This document shows, piece after piece, positions 1-11,015 of a DNA stretch of 64,000 bases (position 1 is the first letter of the stretch; each line of letters opens with the position of its first letter). A program made the position numbers and the translations under genes. This DNA comes from Lithobates sylvaticus. Taxonomy: Eukaryota; Chordata; Amphibia; Anura; Ranidae. Location of the stretch: contig CM053029.1 in NCBI GenBank assembly GCA_028564925.1, positions 39,002,253 to 39,066,252 on the forward strand. Direction: 5' to 3'. The notes under the pieces are model-generated. The model had not been told where the DNA came from. It was given only the letters and a program-made list of their open reading frames with translations, and did no database searches.

Positions 1-252
1 TGAAAAGTGTGGCGTGCATTTGTATTCAGCCCCCTTTACTCTGATACCCCCAACTAAAATCTAGTGGAACTAATTTCCTTCAGAAGTCGCCTACTTAGTA
101 AATAGAGTCCACCTGTGTGTAATTTAATCTCAGTATAAATACAGCTGTTCTGTGAAGCCCTCAGAGATTTGTTAGAGAACCTTAGTGAACAAACAGCATC
201 ATGAAGGCCAAGGAACACACCAGACAGGTCAGGGATAAAGTTGTGGAGAAGT

Positions 253-760
253 TTAATATTATTTGGGGACATGTGTTTTTATTTGGGGACATGTGTTTTT
301 ATTATTTGGGGACATGTGTGTTTTGGGGACATGTATGTTTTGGGGACATGTGTTGTGACATGCGTGTTTACACTAGACTGGTGATCAGTGAGTAAAAAGC
401 TGTAAAAAAACAGCTAATACTCACTGATCACCAGCCGGCTGCAGCGATCCGCTCTCCTCGACGACTTCCGTGTGAGGAGAGGAGAGCCGATTGCCTAGCA
501 ACCGGCTGTTTGCTTACATCACATGATGGCTGTGATTGGACACGGCCGTCATGTGATCAGGAGGGCCAATCACAGAGCCCTCCTGCCGATCCGAATTTGC
601 GCCGCGTCCGGATGACACGAGCGCATCGGGATTGCGTGGCTGCGCGGGCGCGCACGCGAGCGATCCCGCTACTTCTGAAGGACATTCAGGAACGTCCGAT
701 CAGAAGTAGACGGCTCCCACCCGGACGTATATATACAGTGTCCGGGTGGGAAGTAGTTAA
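253..760. mobile_element. TTAA-flanked MITE inserted in Tc1
   Basis: The Tc1 reading GTTTAAAGCAGGG is split: TTAA at 253-256 and again at 757-760, a 4-bp target duplication as in piggyBac-type elements. The right end (CCGGGTGGGAAGTAGTTAA) is the family end seen at 5755, 30909, 40572 and elsewhere. Inside are about five copies of a TTTGGGGACATGTG unit (258-350) and a hairpin around 377-434 (CTGGTGATCAGTGAGT pairing with its reverse complement). No coding capacity. Confidence 0.8.
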
Positions 761-1347
761 AGCAGGGTTAGTTTATAAAGAAATATCCCAAGCTTTGAAC
801 ATATCACGGAGCTCTGTTCAATCCATCATCCGAAAATGGAAAGAGTATGGCACAACTACAAACCTACCAAGACATGGCCGTCCACCTAAACTGACCGGCC
901 GGGCAAGGAGAGCAATAATCAGAGAAGAGCCAAGAGGGAGGTCCATGGTAACTCTGGAGGAGCTGCAGAGATCCACAGCTCAGGTGGGAGAATCTGTCCA
1001 CAGGACAACTATTAGTCGTGTTCTCCACAAATCTGACCTTTATGGAAGAGTGGCAAGAAAGACATTGTTGAAAGAAAACCATAAGAAGTCCCATTTGCAG
1101 TTTGTGAGAAGCCATGTGGGGGACACAGCAAACGTGTGGAAGAAGGTGCTCTGGTCAGATGAGACCAAAATTTAACTTTTTGGCCTAAAGGCAAAACGCT
1201 ATGTGTGGAGGAAAACTAACACTGCACGTCACCCTGAACACACCATCCCCACTGTGAAACATGTTGTGGGGATGCTTTTCTTTAGTAGGGACAGGGAAGC
1301 TGGTCAGAGTTGATGGGAAGATAGATGGAGCCAAATACGGGGCAATC

Positions 1348-1780
1348 TACACACGACCGGACTTTCCAACAGCAAAGGTCCGACGGAACTAATCCGTCGG
1401 ACAATTCGATCGTGTGTGGGCTCCATCGGACCTTTGCTGTCAAAAAATCTGACAGACTTTAGAAATAGAACATGTTTCAAATTTTTGGGCCGGAACTCCG
1501 CCGGACCCAGTTCCTATCGAAAAATCTGTTCGTGTGTATACTAGTCCGACGGACAAAAAACTACGCTAGGGCAGCTATTGGCTACTGGCTATGAATTTCC
1601 TATTCATTCATTCCATTCTAGTCCGGTCGTACATCATCACGTTCGAATCTGTCGGACTTTGGTGTGATTGTGTGTGGCCAAGTCTGTTCATTCGGAAAGT
1701 CCCTCTTCCGCCAAAAGTCCGTCTGGAAGACTGCTGGACCTAATCCGTTGAAAAGTCCAGTCGTGTGTACGCAGCATTAG
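1348..1780. mobile_element. MITE with TACACACGA / TCGTGTGTA ends
   Basis: Ends TACACACGACCGG and CCAGTCGTGTGTACGCAGC match the copies at 20573-20982 and 34885-35316. The outer ten bases of the left end (CTAATGCTGC type) are missing here, while the right end is complete to GCAGCATTAG. It lies exactly between two copies of the same Tc1 segment. Confidence 0.75.
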
Positions 1781-2675
1781 TCGTGTTCTCCACAAATCTG
1801 CCCTTTATGGAAGAGTGGCAAGAAGAAAGACATTGTTGAAAGAAAGCCATAAAAAGTCCCGTTTGCAGTTTGTGAGAAGCCATGTGGGGTCAGATGAGAC
1901 CAAAATGTAACTTTTTGACCTAAAGGCAATGTGTGGTGAAAAACTAACACTGCACATCCCCCTGAACACACCATCCCCACTGTGAAACATGGTGGTGGAA
2001 GCATCATGTTGTGGGGATTCTTTTCTTCAGCAGGGACAGGGAAGCTGGTCAGAGTTGATGGGAAGATGGATGGAGCCAAATACAGGGCAATTTTAGAAGA
2101 AAACCGGTTAGTCTGCAAAAGACTTGAGATTGGGGCGGAGGTTCAGCTTCCAGCAGGACAACGACCCTAAACATACAGCCGGAGCTACAATGGAATGGTT
2201 TCGATCAAAGCATATTCATGTGTTAGAATGGCCCAATCAAAGTCCAGACCTAAATCACATTGAGAATCTGTGGCAAGACTTGAAAATTGCTGCTCACAGA
2301 CGCTCTCCATCCAATCTGACAGAGCTGGAGCTATTTTTTGCATAGAAGAAAGGGCAAAAATGTCACTCTGTAGATGTGCAAAGCTGGTAGAGACATCCTC
2401 AAAAAGACTTGCAGCTGTAATTGCAGTTAAAGTCGGTTCTACAAAGTATTGACTCAGGGGGGCGCCATACAAATGTACCCCAAACTTTTCACATATTTAT
2501 TTGTAAAAAAAAATTGAAAACCATTTATCATTTTCCTTCCACTTTACAATTATGTGCCACTCGTGTGTTGGTCTATCACATAAAATCCCAATAACATATA
2601 TTTACGATTTTTGTTGTAACATGACAAAATGCGGAAATTTCAAGGGGAATGAATACTTTTTCAAAGCACTGTACT

Positions 2676-3372
2676 TTAAAGCGGTTCTGCACACATTTCA
2701 TTTAGTAAATCTCTTTGCCTTCCAAATCAGGCAAAGAGTACTAAATGAAGTGTGTTTTTTTTTTTTTTTTTTCCACTTACCTTGTAATCGCTGACTTCCT
2801 TTCCTCTGTCTCTGCGGCGGTGGGCGGGGTCTCTGCGTCGATCGTCGTCACACACTGTCATCTCGCACTGTCTCCTGGGATCTGGTGTCATTGATCCCAG
2901 GAGTCAGTACGGACATCATCCGAAATCTCGCGAGATTTCTGCCACATCTTCCGAAATCTCGCGAGATTTCGGACACATCTTCCGAAATCTCGCGAGATGT
3001 CGGCCACATCTTCCGAAATCTCGCGAGATTTCGGACACATCTTCCGAAATCTCGCGAGATGTCGGCAGATGTGCCGACATCTCGCGAGATTTCGGAGAAC
3101 GTGAGCTGCACTTTGCCGTTACTGCGCACGCGCGAGCTCGGCGCAGTAACGGCGGTGCATGCTGGGCCATCTAAAGTGCCTGTGGGGTTTCACATGCCCA
3201 CAGGCAAGATGGCCCCCAGCAGGAAAGAGTTATATAAATGATTTTATAGGAGGAAAACCGGCAGCAATCAATTATGAAGATGGAACACGTGAGTCCCCCA
3301 ATTTACCTCCTAATCCTTAGCATTGTATTCCAAAAAAAAAAAAAAACAACACACAGTGCAGAACCGCTTTAA
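2676..3372. mobile_element. TTAAAGCGG MITE carrying a TCTCGCGAGA array
   Basis: Terminal inverted repeats TTAAAGCGGTTCTGCAC and its reverse complement, with TTAA at 2676-2679 and 3369-3372. It sits three bases from the Tc1 end. It holds a 31-bp tandem array (2921-3095) and a CpG-rich core with a TGCGCACGCGCG-like NRF1 motif near 3120. No open frame looks real. Confidence 0.82.
2926..3089. promoter_or_regulatory. Six TCTCGCGAGA palindromes at 31-bp spacing
   Basis: Perfect 10-mers start at 2926, 2957, 2988, 3019, 3050 and 3080. In mammals this palindrome is the CGCG element of CpG-island promoters, bound by BANP and by Kaiso (ZBTB33). Binding in this frog is inference. Confidence 0.7.
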
Positions 3373-3915
3373 CTGAGGAGCATGTATCCTACGATTTGGT
3401 CTATAGCATAGTTCCCTTTGCTTCATTGCAGCATTGGACTACAAGCCTCAAAAGATAAAAAAAAAAATCCCTACATCCCTAAATAGTGAAATGGATTGTG
3501 TTAAGGCGGGACCAGTATCATATTGATGCAGCGCCATCTTGGGCCTCCCATGTTATTGGAGAGCTGCATGGGCAGCATGTTTTTTAAAGCTTTTGGGGTC
3601 AATTGTCCTGAAAAAAACATGGTATAATTCTCCTGGAATCACAAAGTAATGATATTTTACTAACACATGTCAAAGTTGCAAAATTGTGCTTAGGCATTAA
3701 CATTTGTTTTACCCTTAGGCGTTAAGGGGTTAAACAAAGAGCATGAACATTAAGTGAAAAGCACCCATATAAATCTCCCTAGTCTGAAGGAGTACAATTT
3801 GCTTGGTGCAGAAACTCTATTTACAGCAATAAGCTGTTCAAAGAGTCCATGAAATAGTCCATAGAAATAGTCCATAGACAGACTCAGGTATCCAAAATGG
3901 CCTTATAAATTAATA
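3373..3915. other. Unclassified interspersed sequence
   Basis: No open frame or terminal repeat was recognised. The stretch around 3690-3735 (ACCCTTAGGCGTTAAGGGGT) resembles the right end of a TTAA MITE family. Confidence 0.4.
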
Positions 3916-3916
3916 C

Positions 3917-4948
3917 CTTATATACTCAAGTCAAGCACTTTTCTTCATGACATTTTCCGAACCGATTTTGGGACCCTGTATCTTGGTGCTAGGAACCCTA
4001 GCTGCAGCCAAAATTTGGGGTCTCTGGACCCAAAGGGTCCCGAAATGACATTGCTGCAGATGGACACAATTGACCGAATTTGGGGCCCCATATCTCGGGG
4101 CCACTTGGTGCCAGGAACCCAAAATTAGGTATGCAAACCCCTGCACCACAACATATCCAAAGCTGGGGTTCCTAACACCAAGTGGCCCCGAGATACGGGG
4201 GCCCCAAATTTGGTTCGGAAAATGCCATTCTCTGCTGCAGAAAAGTGCTTGACATTTTTCCGAACTGACTTTGGGGCCCATATCTCGGGCCACTTGGTAC
4301 TAGGGACCCCAGCTTTGGATATGTTGTAGTGCTGGTTCCACTGGGTTTACACACCATTTTGGGTTCCTATCCCCAAGTGGCCCCGAGATACGGGACCCCA
4401 AATTCGGTCAATTGTGTCCATCTGCAGCAATGTCATTTCGGGACCCTTTGGGTCCAGAGACCCCAAATTTTGGCTGCAGCTATGGGGCATCTAGGAACCC
4501 TTAACTACCAGTTTGAAGTTCGGGGGACCTATGGTTGAAAATGGGCACAGTGAGGCATGAAAATGGGCACAGTGAGGCTGCAAATGGGCATTGTTGACCC
4601 TCTTTTCCACTTACAGTAGCTGCGCATTTCTCACCCTAGGCTTTTTTGGGTCCAGAGACCCCAAATTTTGGCTGCAGCTAGGGAGCATCTATGAACTACA
4701 GAGTTTGAAGTTTGGGGGACCTATGGTTGCAAATGGGCACAGTGAGGCATGCAAATGGGCACAGTGAGGCTGCAAATGGGCACAGTGAGGCTGCAAATGG
4801 GCATTGTTGACCCTCTTTTTCACTTACAATAGCTGCGCATTTCTCACCCTAGGCTTATACTCGAGTCAATACGTTTTCCCAGTTTTTTGTGGTAAAATTA
4901 GGTGCCTTGGCTTATATTCAGGTCGGCTTATACTCTAGTATATACGGT
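3917..4948. mobile_element. MITE of the CTCGAGTATAAGCCGA family, copy 1
   Basis: Right end reads CGGCTTATACTCTAGTATAT then ACGGTA; left end is a degraded CCTTATATACTCAAG. Contents are shared with 11016-11712 and 43445-43885: inverted blocks with GGCCCCGAGATA and AAGTGCTTGAC. Short tandem units (AAATGGGCACAGTGAGGC) lie at 4540-4810. TA flanks suggest a Tc1/mariner-type mechanism (inference). Confidence 0.75.
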
Positions 4949-5236
4949 AAGTAGGTCCTAGCAGGCTTTTATATGAAATTGATACCACTGTCAATACAGG
5001 AACCACTCCTCCAACACTGCTGTGCCCTCACCCAACTACTTTCATCACAAAAGGACTTCCTCAGGACCAGTCTTCTGGACTTTAATTTTGGGCTTGGTAG
5101 CATAGCTCGTCATTTATTAAAGTTAGTGGTCCTTAGATACAAAACCTTATCACATTGCAGTGTTGATCATCTCCAAAATGTTAAAGTAACCAAGTCTATA
5201 CAGGTAAATTGTGGTTGTCAAGCATATCAACTCAAC

Positions 5237-5710
5237 TAGGGATGGGCCAAATTACCCCTTCCCAGAACTTTAGAACATTGCAAAGGTTCGGAACCGAATG
5301 ACGAACCCCATTGAAGTCTATAGGACCCGAACTGTAAAAATCAAAAGTGCCCATTTGAAGCCTTATATGCAAGTAATTGGGCATACAATGGCTATGGGGA
5401 TCCGGGTACTGCCCTGGGGGACATGTATCAATGAAAAATAAATTGTAAAAAATGTCATCTTTAAATGAGCAGTGATTTATTGATACTTAAAGTGAAAGCA
5501 TAAAAATTAAAAATTCCTTTCAATATAGTACTTGGGCGGTCCCCTTAGTCAACCTGTAAAGTGGCACATCTGTACTGTGTATAGAAGCTGCTGCAGCAAT
5601 AATTGCTTTTATAAAGCCATTTTCCCTGCAAGCTTTCTTTATTTTGTGAACAACGGCTTGGGCAGCCAGTCTGTATGATGAGGCCACAATGTAGTGCACT
5701 GGGAACAAGA
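5237..5710 (+). mobile_element. hAT-type MITE, TAGGGATGGGCC end
   Basis: Begins TAGGGATGGGCC, followed by sequence shared with 48355-48760 and, in reverse, 63730-64000 (for example GGGGGACATGTATCAATG). The right end is not clear. Confidence 0.65.
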
Positions 5711-5754
5711 TTAGAGATTATTTTGATACACTTGTGGTGTCTCTTCCGCAGACT

Positions 5755-6582
5755 TTAACCACTTGCCGACCAGCCACCGCCATTATACTGTGGCAGGTCG
5801 GCACGATACCACGAACCATCGTAGCTGTACGTCGTCTCCTTTAAGCAGGATAGCAGGTGTGCGCGCGCTGCACTGTGTGGGTGCCAATGCTCGTGGCCGG
5901 CCTTCTATAGTCGGTCCCCTCCCCCCACAGTTAGAACACACAGTCAGGGAACACAGTTAACCCCTTGATCGCCCCCTAGTGTTAACCCCTTCCCTGCCAG
6001 TGACAGTTACACAGTAATCAGTGCATTTTTATAGCACTGATCACTGTATAGTTATCAGTGGTTTAAAAAATGTGTCAAAAGTGTCCGATGTGTCCGCCAT
6101 AATGTCGTAGTCTCAATAAAAATCGCAGATCGCCGCCATTACTAGTAAAAAAAAATAATAATAAAAATGCCATAAATCTATCCCCTATTTTGTAGACGCT
6201 ATAACTTTTGCACAATATACACTTATTGAGATTTTTATTACCAAAAATATGTAGAAGAATACATATCGGCCTAAACTGAGGAAAAAAATTGCTTTTTTAA
6301 AAGAAAATTGGGGGTATTTATTATAGCAAAAAGTACAAAATATTGTGTTTTTTTCAAAATTGTCGCTCTTTTTTTGTTTATAGTACAAAAAAATAAAAAC
6401 CGCAGAGATGATCAAATACCACCAAAAGAAAGCTCTATTTGTGGGGAAAAAAAAGGACATCAATTTTGTTTGGGTGCAACATCGCATGACCATGCAATTG
6501 CCAGTTAAAGCAACACAGTGCTGAATCGCAAAAAATGGCCTGGTCATTGAGCAGCCAAATCTTCCGGGGCTGAAGTGGTTAA
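5755..6582 (-). mobile_element. TTAACCACTT MITE
   Basis: TTAA at both ends, with CCACTTGCCGACC on the left and GGGGCTGAAGTGG on the right. Shares the AGAAAGCTCTATTTGTGGG block and T-rich core with the copies at 7842, 13224, 23533, 30909 and 40572. Non-coding. Confidence 0.85.
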
Positions 6583-6589
6583 ATAGAAG

Positions 6590-7235
6590 TAACAAGTGCG
6601 TAAAAATTGGTCTTTGGGTGTCACCATAGCTCTATAGAGGTACTCTAGAAAGCAAGAATTGGCCTTGCTGTCAAAAAGTTTAATAATATGTACCTGTAAA
6701 ACAGGTGTGAAAAAATTGGTCTTTGGGTGTCAGTGGTGCCTTCACACCTTAACCCTATAGAGGTACTCTTGATGAAAGCAAGAATTGGCCTTGCTATCAA
6801 AAATTTAAATGATGTGCACCTGTCCAACAGGTGTGGAATAATAGGTATTTGGGTGTTGAAGGTGCCTTCACATAGTAAAGCTATAGATGTACTCTTGATG
6901 AAAGCAAGAATTGGCCTTGCTGTCACAAATTTAAATGATATGCACCTGTCGAGCAGGTGTGGAAAAATTGGCTTTTTGGTGTCCGTGATGCCTTCACACC
7001 GTAACCCTATAGAGGCGCTCTTGATCAAAGCAAGAATTGGCCCTGCTGTCAAAAATTGAAATGATATGTACCTGTCAAACAGGTGCGGAAAAATTGGTCT
7101 TTGGGAGTCAGAGGTGCCTTCACATCATAATCCTATAGAGGTACTCTGGATGAAAGCAAGAATTGTCTTGCTGTCAAAAATTTTAATGGTATGCATCTGT
7201 CAAACAGGTGCAGAAAATTGGTCTTTGGGTGTTAA
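6590..7235 (-). repeat. 125-bp tandem array, 3' array of the hAT-1 fossil
   Basis: Six units with starts near 6603, 6713, 6838, 6965, 7090 and 7215. Each carries an inverted pair such as CACCTGTCCAACAGGTG. It lies directly downstream (on the minus strand) of the hAT C-terminal coding remnant, where the hAT at 52438 also has arrays. Confidence 0.85.
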
Positions 7236-7841
7236 TTGTGCCCATGAAACCTACACCAACAAAATTCTTCCAGATTAAATCAACACCCACAACGCTAGGC
7301 AGTCTAGAAGTCTTGAAGAGATTCCACACCCCAAAAACACTTAATTAGCGACATCGGCATCAGGGGCTTCATAGCTGCTGGTAATCCAGGGCTGATTCAT
7401 TTTGATAAATGTCAGACGGTCCACGGAGTCTGTGGACAGATGCGTTCTATTATCAATAACAAAACCTCCAGGAGAACTGAATGGCTGTTCGGAAAGCACA
7501 CTGGATGCAGGGCAGCCCAGCAGCTCAATTTCATACTGGGCAAGTTATGACCAGTGGTCTATTCTCATGACCCAGTAACCCAGTGTTTCGTCAACTGGAA
7601 AGCTCTCCATCTCTGTTTTCGTCCCTAGATAATCGACCACCATATGATGCAGACGCTGCTAATGGAATGTGGAGGCTGACAGCCCTGGGCGGGGAGGACT
7701 AAAAAAAATAGTGAAATGCATCACTTAGGTGAACCCCCTTCTCCACCGCTCCTCTCTTTACAAACAAAAGCCTCAAAATTACGTTTTCCATAATGCTGTA
7801 ATCTACCAGAGTCGGAAAAAAAGCATTAGATAGACTCCTCT
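7236..7841 (-). pseudogene. hAT-1 transposase C-terminal remnant
   Basis: Minus-strand reading gives QRLHHMVVDYLG, GYWVMRIDHW, LAQYEIELLGCPASSVLSEQ, GGFVIDNRTHLSTDSVDRLT and FIKMNQPWITSSYEAPDAD. This is the hAT dimerisation domain and lines up with the C-terminus of the copy at 52438 (ELLACPASSVLSERTFSAAG). At least one in-frame stop interrupts it (before LAQYE). The upstream part stops at the TTAA MITE at 7842. Confidence 0.88.
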
Positions 7842-8841
7842 TTAACCATCTCACTACAGTGCATTTTCACCCCCTTCCTGACCAAGCCATTTTTCAGCTT
7901 TCAGCGCTAACGCACTTTGAATGACAATTGCGCGGTCATACGACACTGTACCCAAATTAAATTGTTATGTACATTTTTTCCCCACAAATAGAGCTTTCTT
8001 TTGGTGGTATTTGATCACCTCTGCGGTTTTTATTTTTTGCGCAATAAACAAAAGAAAATTAAAAAAAAAAACAATATTTTTTACTTTTTGCTATACTAAA
8101 TATCCCCAAAAAATATATAAAAAAAACATTTTTTTTCCTCAGTTTAGGCCGATACGTATTCTTCTACATATTTTTGGTAAAAAAAAAAGCAATTAGCGAT
8201 CATTGATTAGTTTTGCGCAAAAGTTATAGCTTTTACAAAATAGGGGATAGTTTTATAGCATTTTTATTAATATTTTTTTTTTTACTAGTAATGGCGGTGA
8301 TCAGCGATTTTTATTGTGACTGTGACATTATGGCGGACACATCGGACATTTTTGACACATTTTTGGCACCATTGTCATTTATACAGCAATCAATGCTATT
8401 TAAATGCATTAATTCCTGTATAAATAACACTGGCAGTGAAGGGGTTAACCACTAGGGGGCGGGGAGGGGTTAATATGTTCCCTAAGAGTGATTCTTACTG
8501 TGGGGGGAGGGGACTCACAAGGGGAGGAGACCGATCGGTGTTTCTCTGTACAGAGAACACACCATCGGCTCCTCTCCTCTGACAGGACCGTTGATCTGTG
8601 TGTTTACACACACAGATCCACGGTCCCGCTGTGTTACCGGGCAATCGCGGGTGCCCAGCGGACATCGCGCATCGGGTGCATCGGGTGCCCAGTGACATGG
8701 CGAGAGCGCGCGTGCTCTCCCAGCGGCGCGCGCGCGCTCCCTTTAGTGCACAGAAGGGGAGGACGTCATATGACGCCCTCCCTGAACGAGAGCTGCGCCG
8801 CCTGGCCGTCATTTGACAGCCGGCGGCCGCAAAGCGGTTAA
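7842..8841 (+). mobile_element. TTAACCATC MITE inserted in hAT-1
   Basis: TTAA at 7842-7845 and 8838-8841. Family core with AGAGCTTTCTTTTGGTGG. The right third is CpG-rich with GCGCGCGCGC-type sequence (8700-8740). The hAT coding remnant resumes on the other side. Confidence 0.85.
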
Positions 8842-9133
8842 GGTGTCCTCAAGAGATTTCATCTTCTGCACCCTCTGTGGGGACGGGATGAGTTCTGAGA
8901 CTTTCCACTTAATGGTGGTCAAGGAAATTGTTAACCAATAGGGATCCTTCTTCTTGATGCCACGTATTCTTGGGTCCTTTCACAGGCTTTAAAGCATGTG
9001 GGTGCCCATGAATAGCGAGTTTGCGGAGGCATGAGAAGCAGACTCCCCAGGGTTACTGAGGATTACAGTATCTGGAACTGTCTTATTCCAGCCACATACT
9101 ACTCCCAAGGGTTTTGGGGATGGAAATCATCTC
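8842..9133 (-). pseudogene. hAT-1 transposase, central remnant
   Basis: Minus-strand reading shows HASANS, DPRIRGIKKKDPYWL and KVSELIPSPQRVQKM, matching PNASANLRCM, DPRVLRIKERDHYWL and KVADLILPSQREQRM in the copy at 52438. Stops are present. Bounded by two TTAA MITEs. Confidence 0.8.
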
Positions 9134-9595
9134 TTAAAGCAATATTTTCATCTTTGCATCTATTAAATCCTCTGCCCTTGTTGTTTTAACTTTGGATAGT
9201 AAATACCTTATACAACCCACTTCCTGTTTCTTGTCTGGTAAAAAGCCTAGGCTTATGGCATCATGCACAGCTCTCTCTCTTACTCTTCTGAGAGTTCTGA
9301 GAGTTCGCCAGGAAGGGAGGGGGATGAGTCATTTGAGGGCCAATGACCAATGAGAGCTGCAGAGCTGAAGGTAACCTCTGTAAGTCCAGGAAGTGAACCG
9401 GCAGCAGCTTCAGCTGCCCACAGTTAAAATGGTTGCAGCCAGACTCAGTGGAGGGAGATTTCTGCAGCATATTTGGCAAGTACAGAATCACAGTATACCT
9501 GTATATAAAATAATATGTAAAGTTGGAGGGAAGCTTCAGAATTGCAAAGATGTTTTTATTACAAATTATGTGAGCAGACTGCAGTTCCTCTTTAA
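9134..9595. mobile_element. TTAAAG MITE inserted in hAT-1
   Basis: TTAA at 9134-9137 and 9592-9595; the right end in reverse reads TTAAAGAGGAACTGCAGTC. The hAT transposase remnant continues on both sides. The right 40 bases recur, with hAT flank attached, at 12719-12790. Confidence 0.75.
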
Positions 9596-9882
9596 GGTTT
9601 GACATATGTCTTCCTCTGCTTCAGTGCCTCCAAAACTGCCAGAGCCCTCCTCCTCCTCCCTCTCCTCTTGCATGTGCTGTGGCATAAGAAGAATGGTGTC
9701 TGCATAAAGCGGCCTTGAGAGTAAAGGAAGTCCTAATGTTCATCCTCCCGTTGCTCTGCCTTAAGTGCCCTGTCCATAATGCCACGCAGAGTCTGCTCCA
9801 GCAGGAACACAACAGGGATTGTGTCACTGATGCATGCATTGTCACGGCTCACCATCCTTGTGGCCTCCTCAAATGGTGACAG
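9596..9882 (-). pseudogene. hAT-1 transposase, middle remnant
   Basis: Minus-strand reading includes LSPFEEATRMVSRDNACISD, TIPVVFLLEQTLRGIMDRAL and KAEQREDEH, nearly identical to residues in the copy at 52438 (LSPFEEATRMVSSDSACISD). The N-terminal half is lost; the fragment ends where TAGGGATGG begins at 9883. Confidence 0.9.
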
Positions 9883-10810
9883 TAGGGATGGTCCCGATGT
9901 TCGAGTCAAACGTAAGTTTGACTCGAACGTAGGGTGTTCGTTTATTCGCAGGACAAATGAACATATGGGGCATTCGCAGACAATTCGAGCGCCATATAGT
10001 GTGGGGCGTGGACGTGCACCCTGCCTTTGGCCAATCATGGCTCTCACAGCAGATCACGCTGTGATTGGCCAAAACATGCAGGTCAGGTGCATGCTTTGGC
10101 CAATCAGCATAAGAGAGAGAGAGATGAGATGAGAGATTGCAGTGCATTGACGGCTGCTGATTGGCCAAAGCATGCACCTGACCTGAAAGTTTTGGCCAAT
10201 CACAGCGCGATCTGCTGTGAGAGCCATGAGTGGCCAAAGGCAGGGTGCATGTCCACGCCCAAGACTATATGACGCTGCTTACACGGCAGCTGTATATAGT
10301 ATTTATAAATGGAGATTATGCAGGGTATGTAGTGTAGTGTGCGGTCAGTCAGCTTAGTGTATATAACAGTGTAAGGCAAAGTATATAACAGTGCACTGCA
10401 GAGTATACAGTACAGTGTAGGGCAGAGTATATAACACAGTGTACTGCAGAGTATATAGCACAGTGTAGGGCAGAGCATATAACACAGCGTACTGCAGAGT
10501 ATATAGCACAGTGTAGGGCAGAGTATATAGCAAAGTGTACTGCAGAGTATATAGTACAGTGTAGGGCAGAGTATATAACACAGTGTATATATAATACAAT
10601 TAATAGTATTTATTGCAGTCCATATAGTATATATAAGGCAGTTCAGAGTATATAGTGCAGTCTGTATAGTATATATAGTGCAGTTCAGAGTATATATTGC
10701 AGTCCTTATAGTATATCTAATACAGTTCAGAGTATATAGTGCAGTCCGTATTGTATATATAATGCAGTTTAGAGTATATAGTGCAGTTATTGTAGTATAT
10801 ATAATACAGT
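9883..10810 (+). mobile_element. Second hAT-type element, 5' end plus minisatellite
   Basis: Starts TAGGGATGGTCCCGATG. A hairpin follows (GTTCGAGTCAAAC, 9898-9929), then inverted arms of about 100 bp (about 10003-10110 and 10155-10262) rich in TTGGCCAAT boxes, then a TATATAGTAT sequence and a minisatellite (about 10340-10800). No transposase and no right end are seen. The design matches 52438-52900. Confidence 0.75.
10340..10800. repeat. Minisatellite, GGGCAGAGTATATAACACAG type
   Basis: Alternating short units (GTGTAGGGCAGAGTATATA and GTGTACTGCAGAGTATATA), degrading to the right into CAGTTCAGAGTATATAGTG units of about 60 bp. It occupies the same position as the leader array of the hAT at 52438 but shares no unit sequence. 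Confidence 0.85.
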
Positions 10811-11015
10811 GAAATAGGCAAATACATGTGTTCTAGTGAGCAAGAAAACCTGTTGGTTTGGTTAACAAATAAAATGAAAACCCTGCAATGTTGAACTCAT
10901 AAAGGGTGATCAAAAATACAGATAGGGTTAAATGCAATAAAATAAGTGAATCCTGTAAAGTGACCAAAAAAGAGAGTAACCTGTAGACTGAAACAAAGGC
11001 AACCAATTCAGCGAA
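10811..11015. other. Unclassified sequence
   Basis: No recognised element; the surrounding unclassified DNA continues at 11713-11723 and 12568-12718 once the two MITEs are set aside. Confidence 0.4.

Larger units (their letters stand above)
1..2673 (+). mobile_element. Tc1-like DNA transposon, decayed, with two nested MITEs
   Basis: Transposase begins at 201 (MKAKEHTRQVRDKVVEKF), breaks at 256 and resumes at 757 (KAGLVYKEISQAL, then an HTH, RHGRPPKLT and LWSDETKI). The 3' part includes QQDNDPKHT (about 2155) and NHIENLW, so all three DDE residues can be seen, in pieces. The right inverted repeat (about 2470-2673) ends GCACTGTA. The window opens inside the left one, since 1-30 matches the inner part of the right repeat in reverse. 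A stop follows LWSDETKI at 1172. The element carries a TTAA MITE, a TACACACGA MITE and a partial internal duplication, so it is dead. Confidence 0.9.

Noticed and set aside
2885-3241. 118-codon frame over the TCTCGCGAGA array
   Set aside because: The repeat peptide (REISETSS type) comes from the 31-bp array; no start context or homology.
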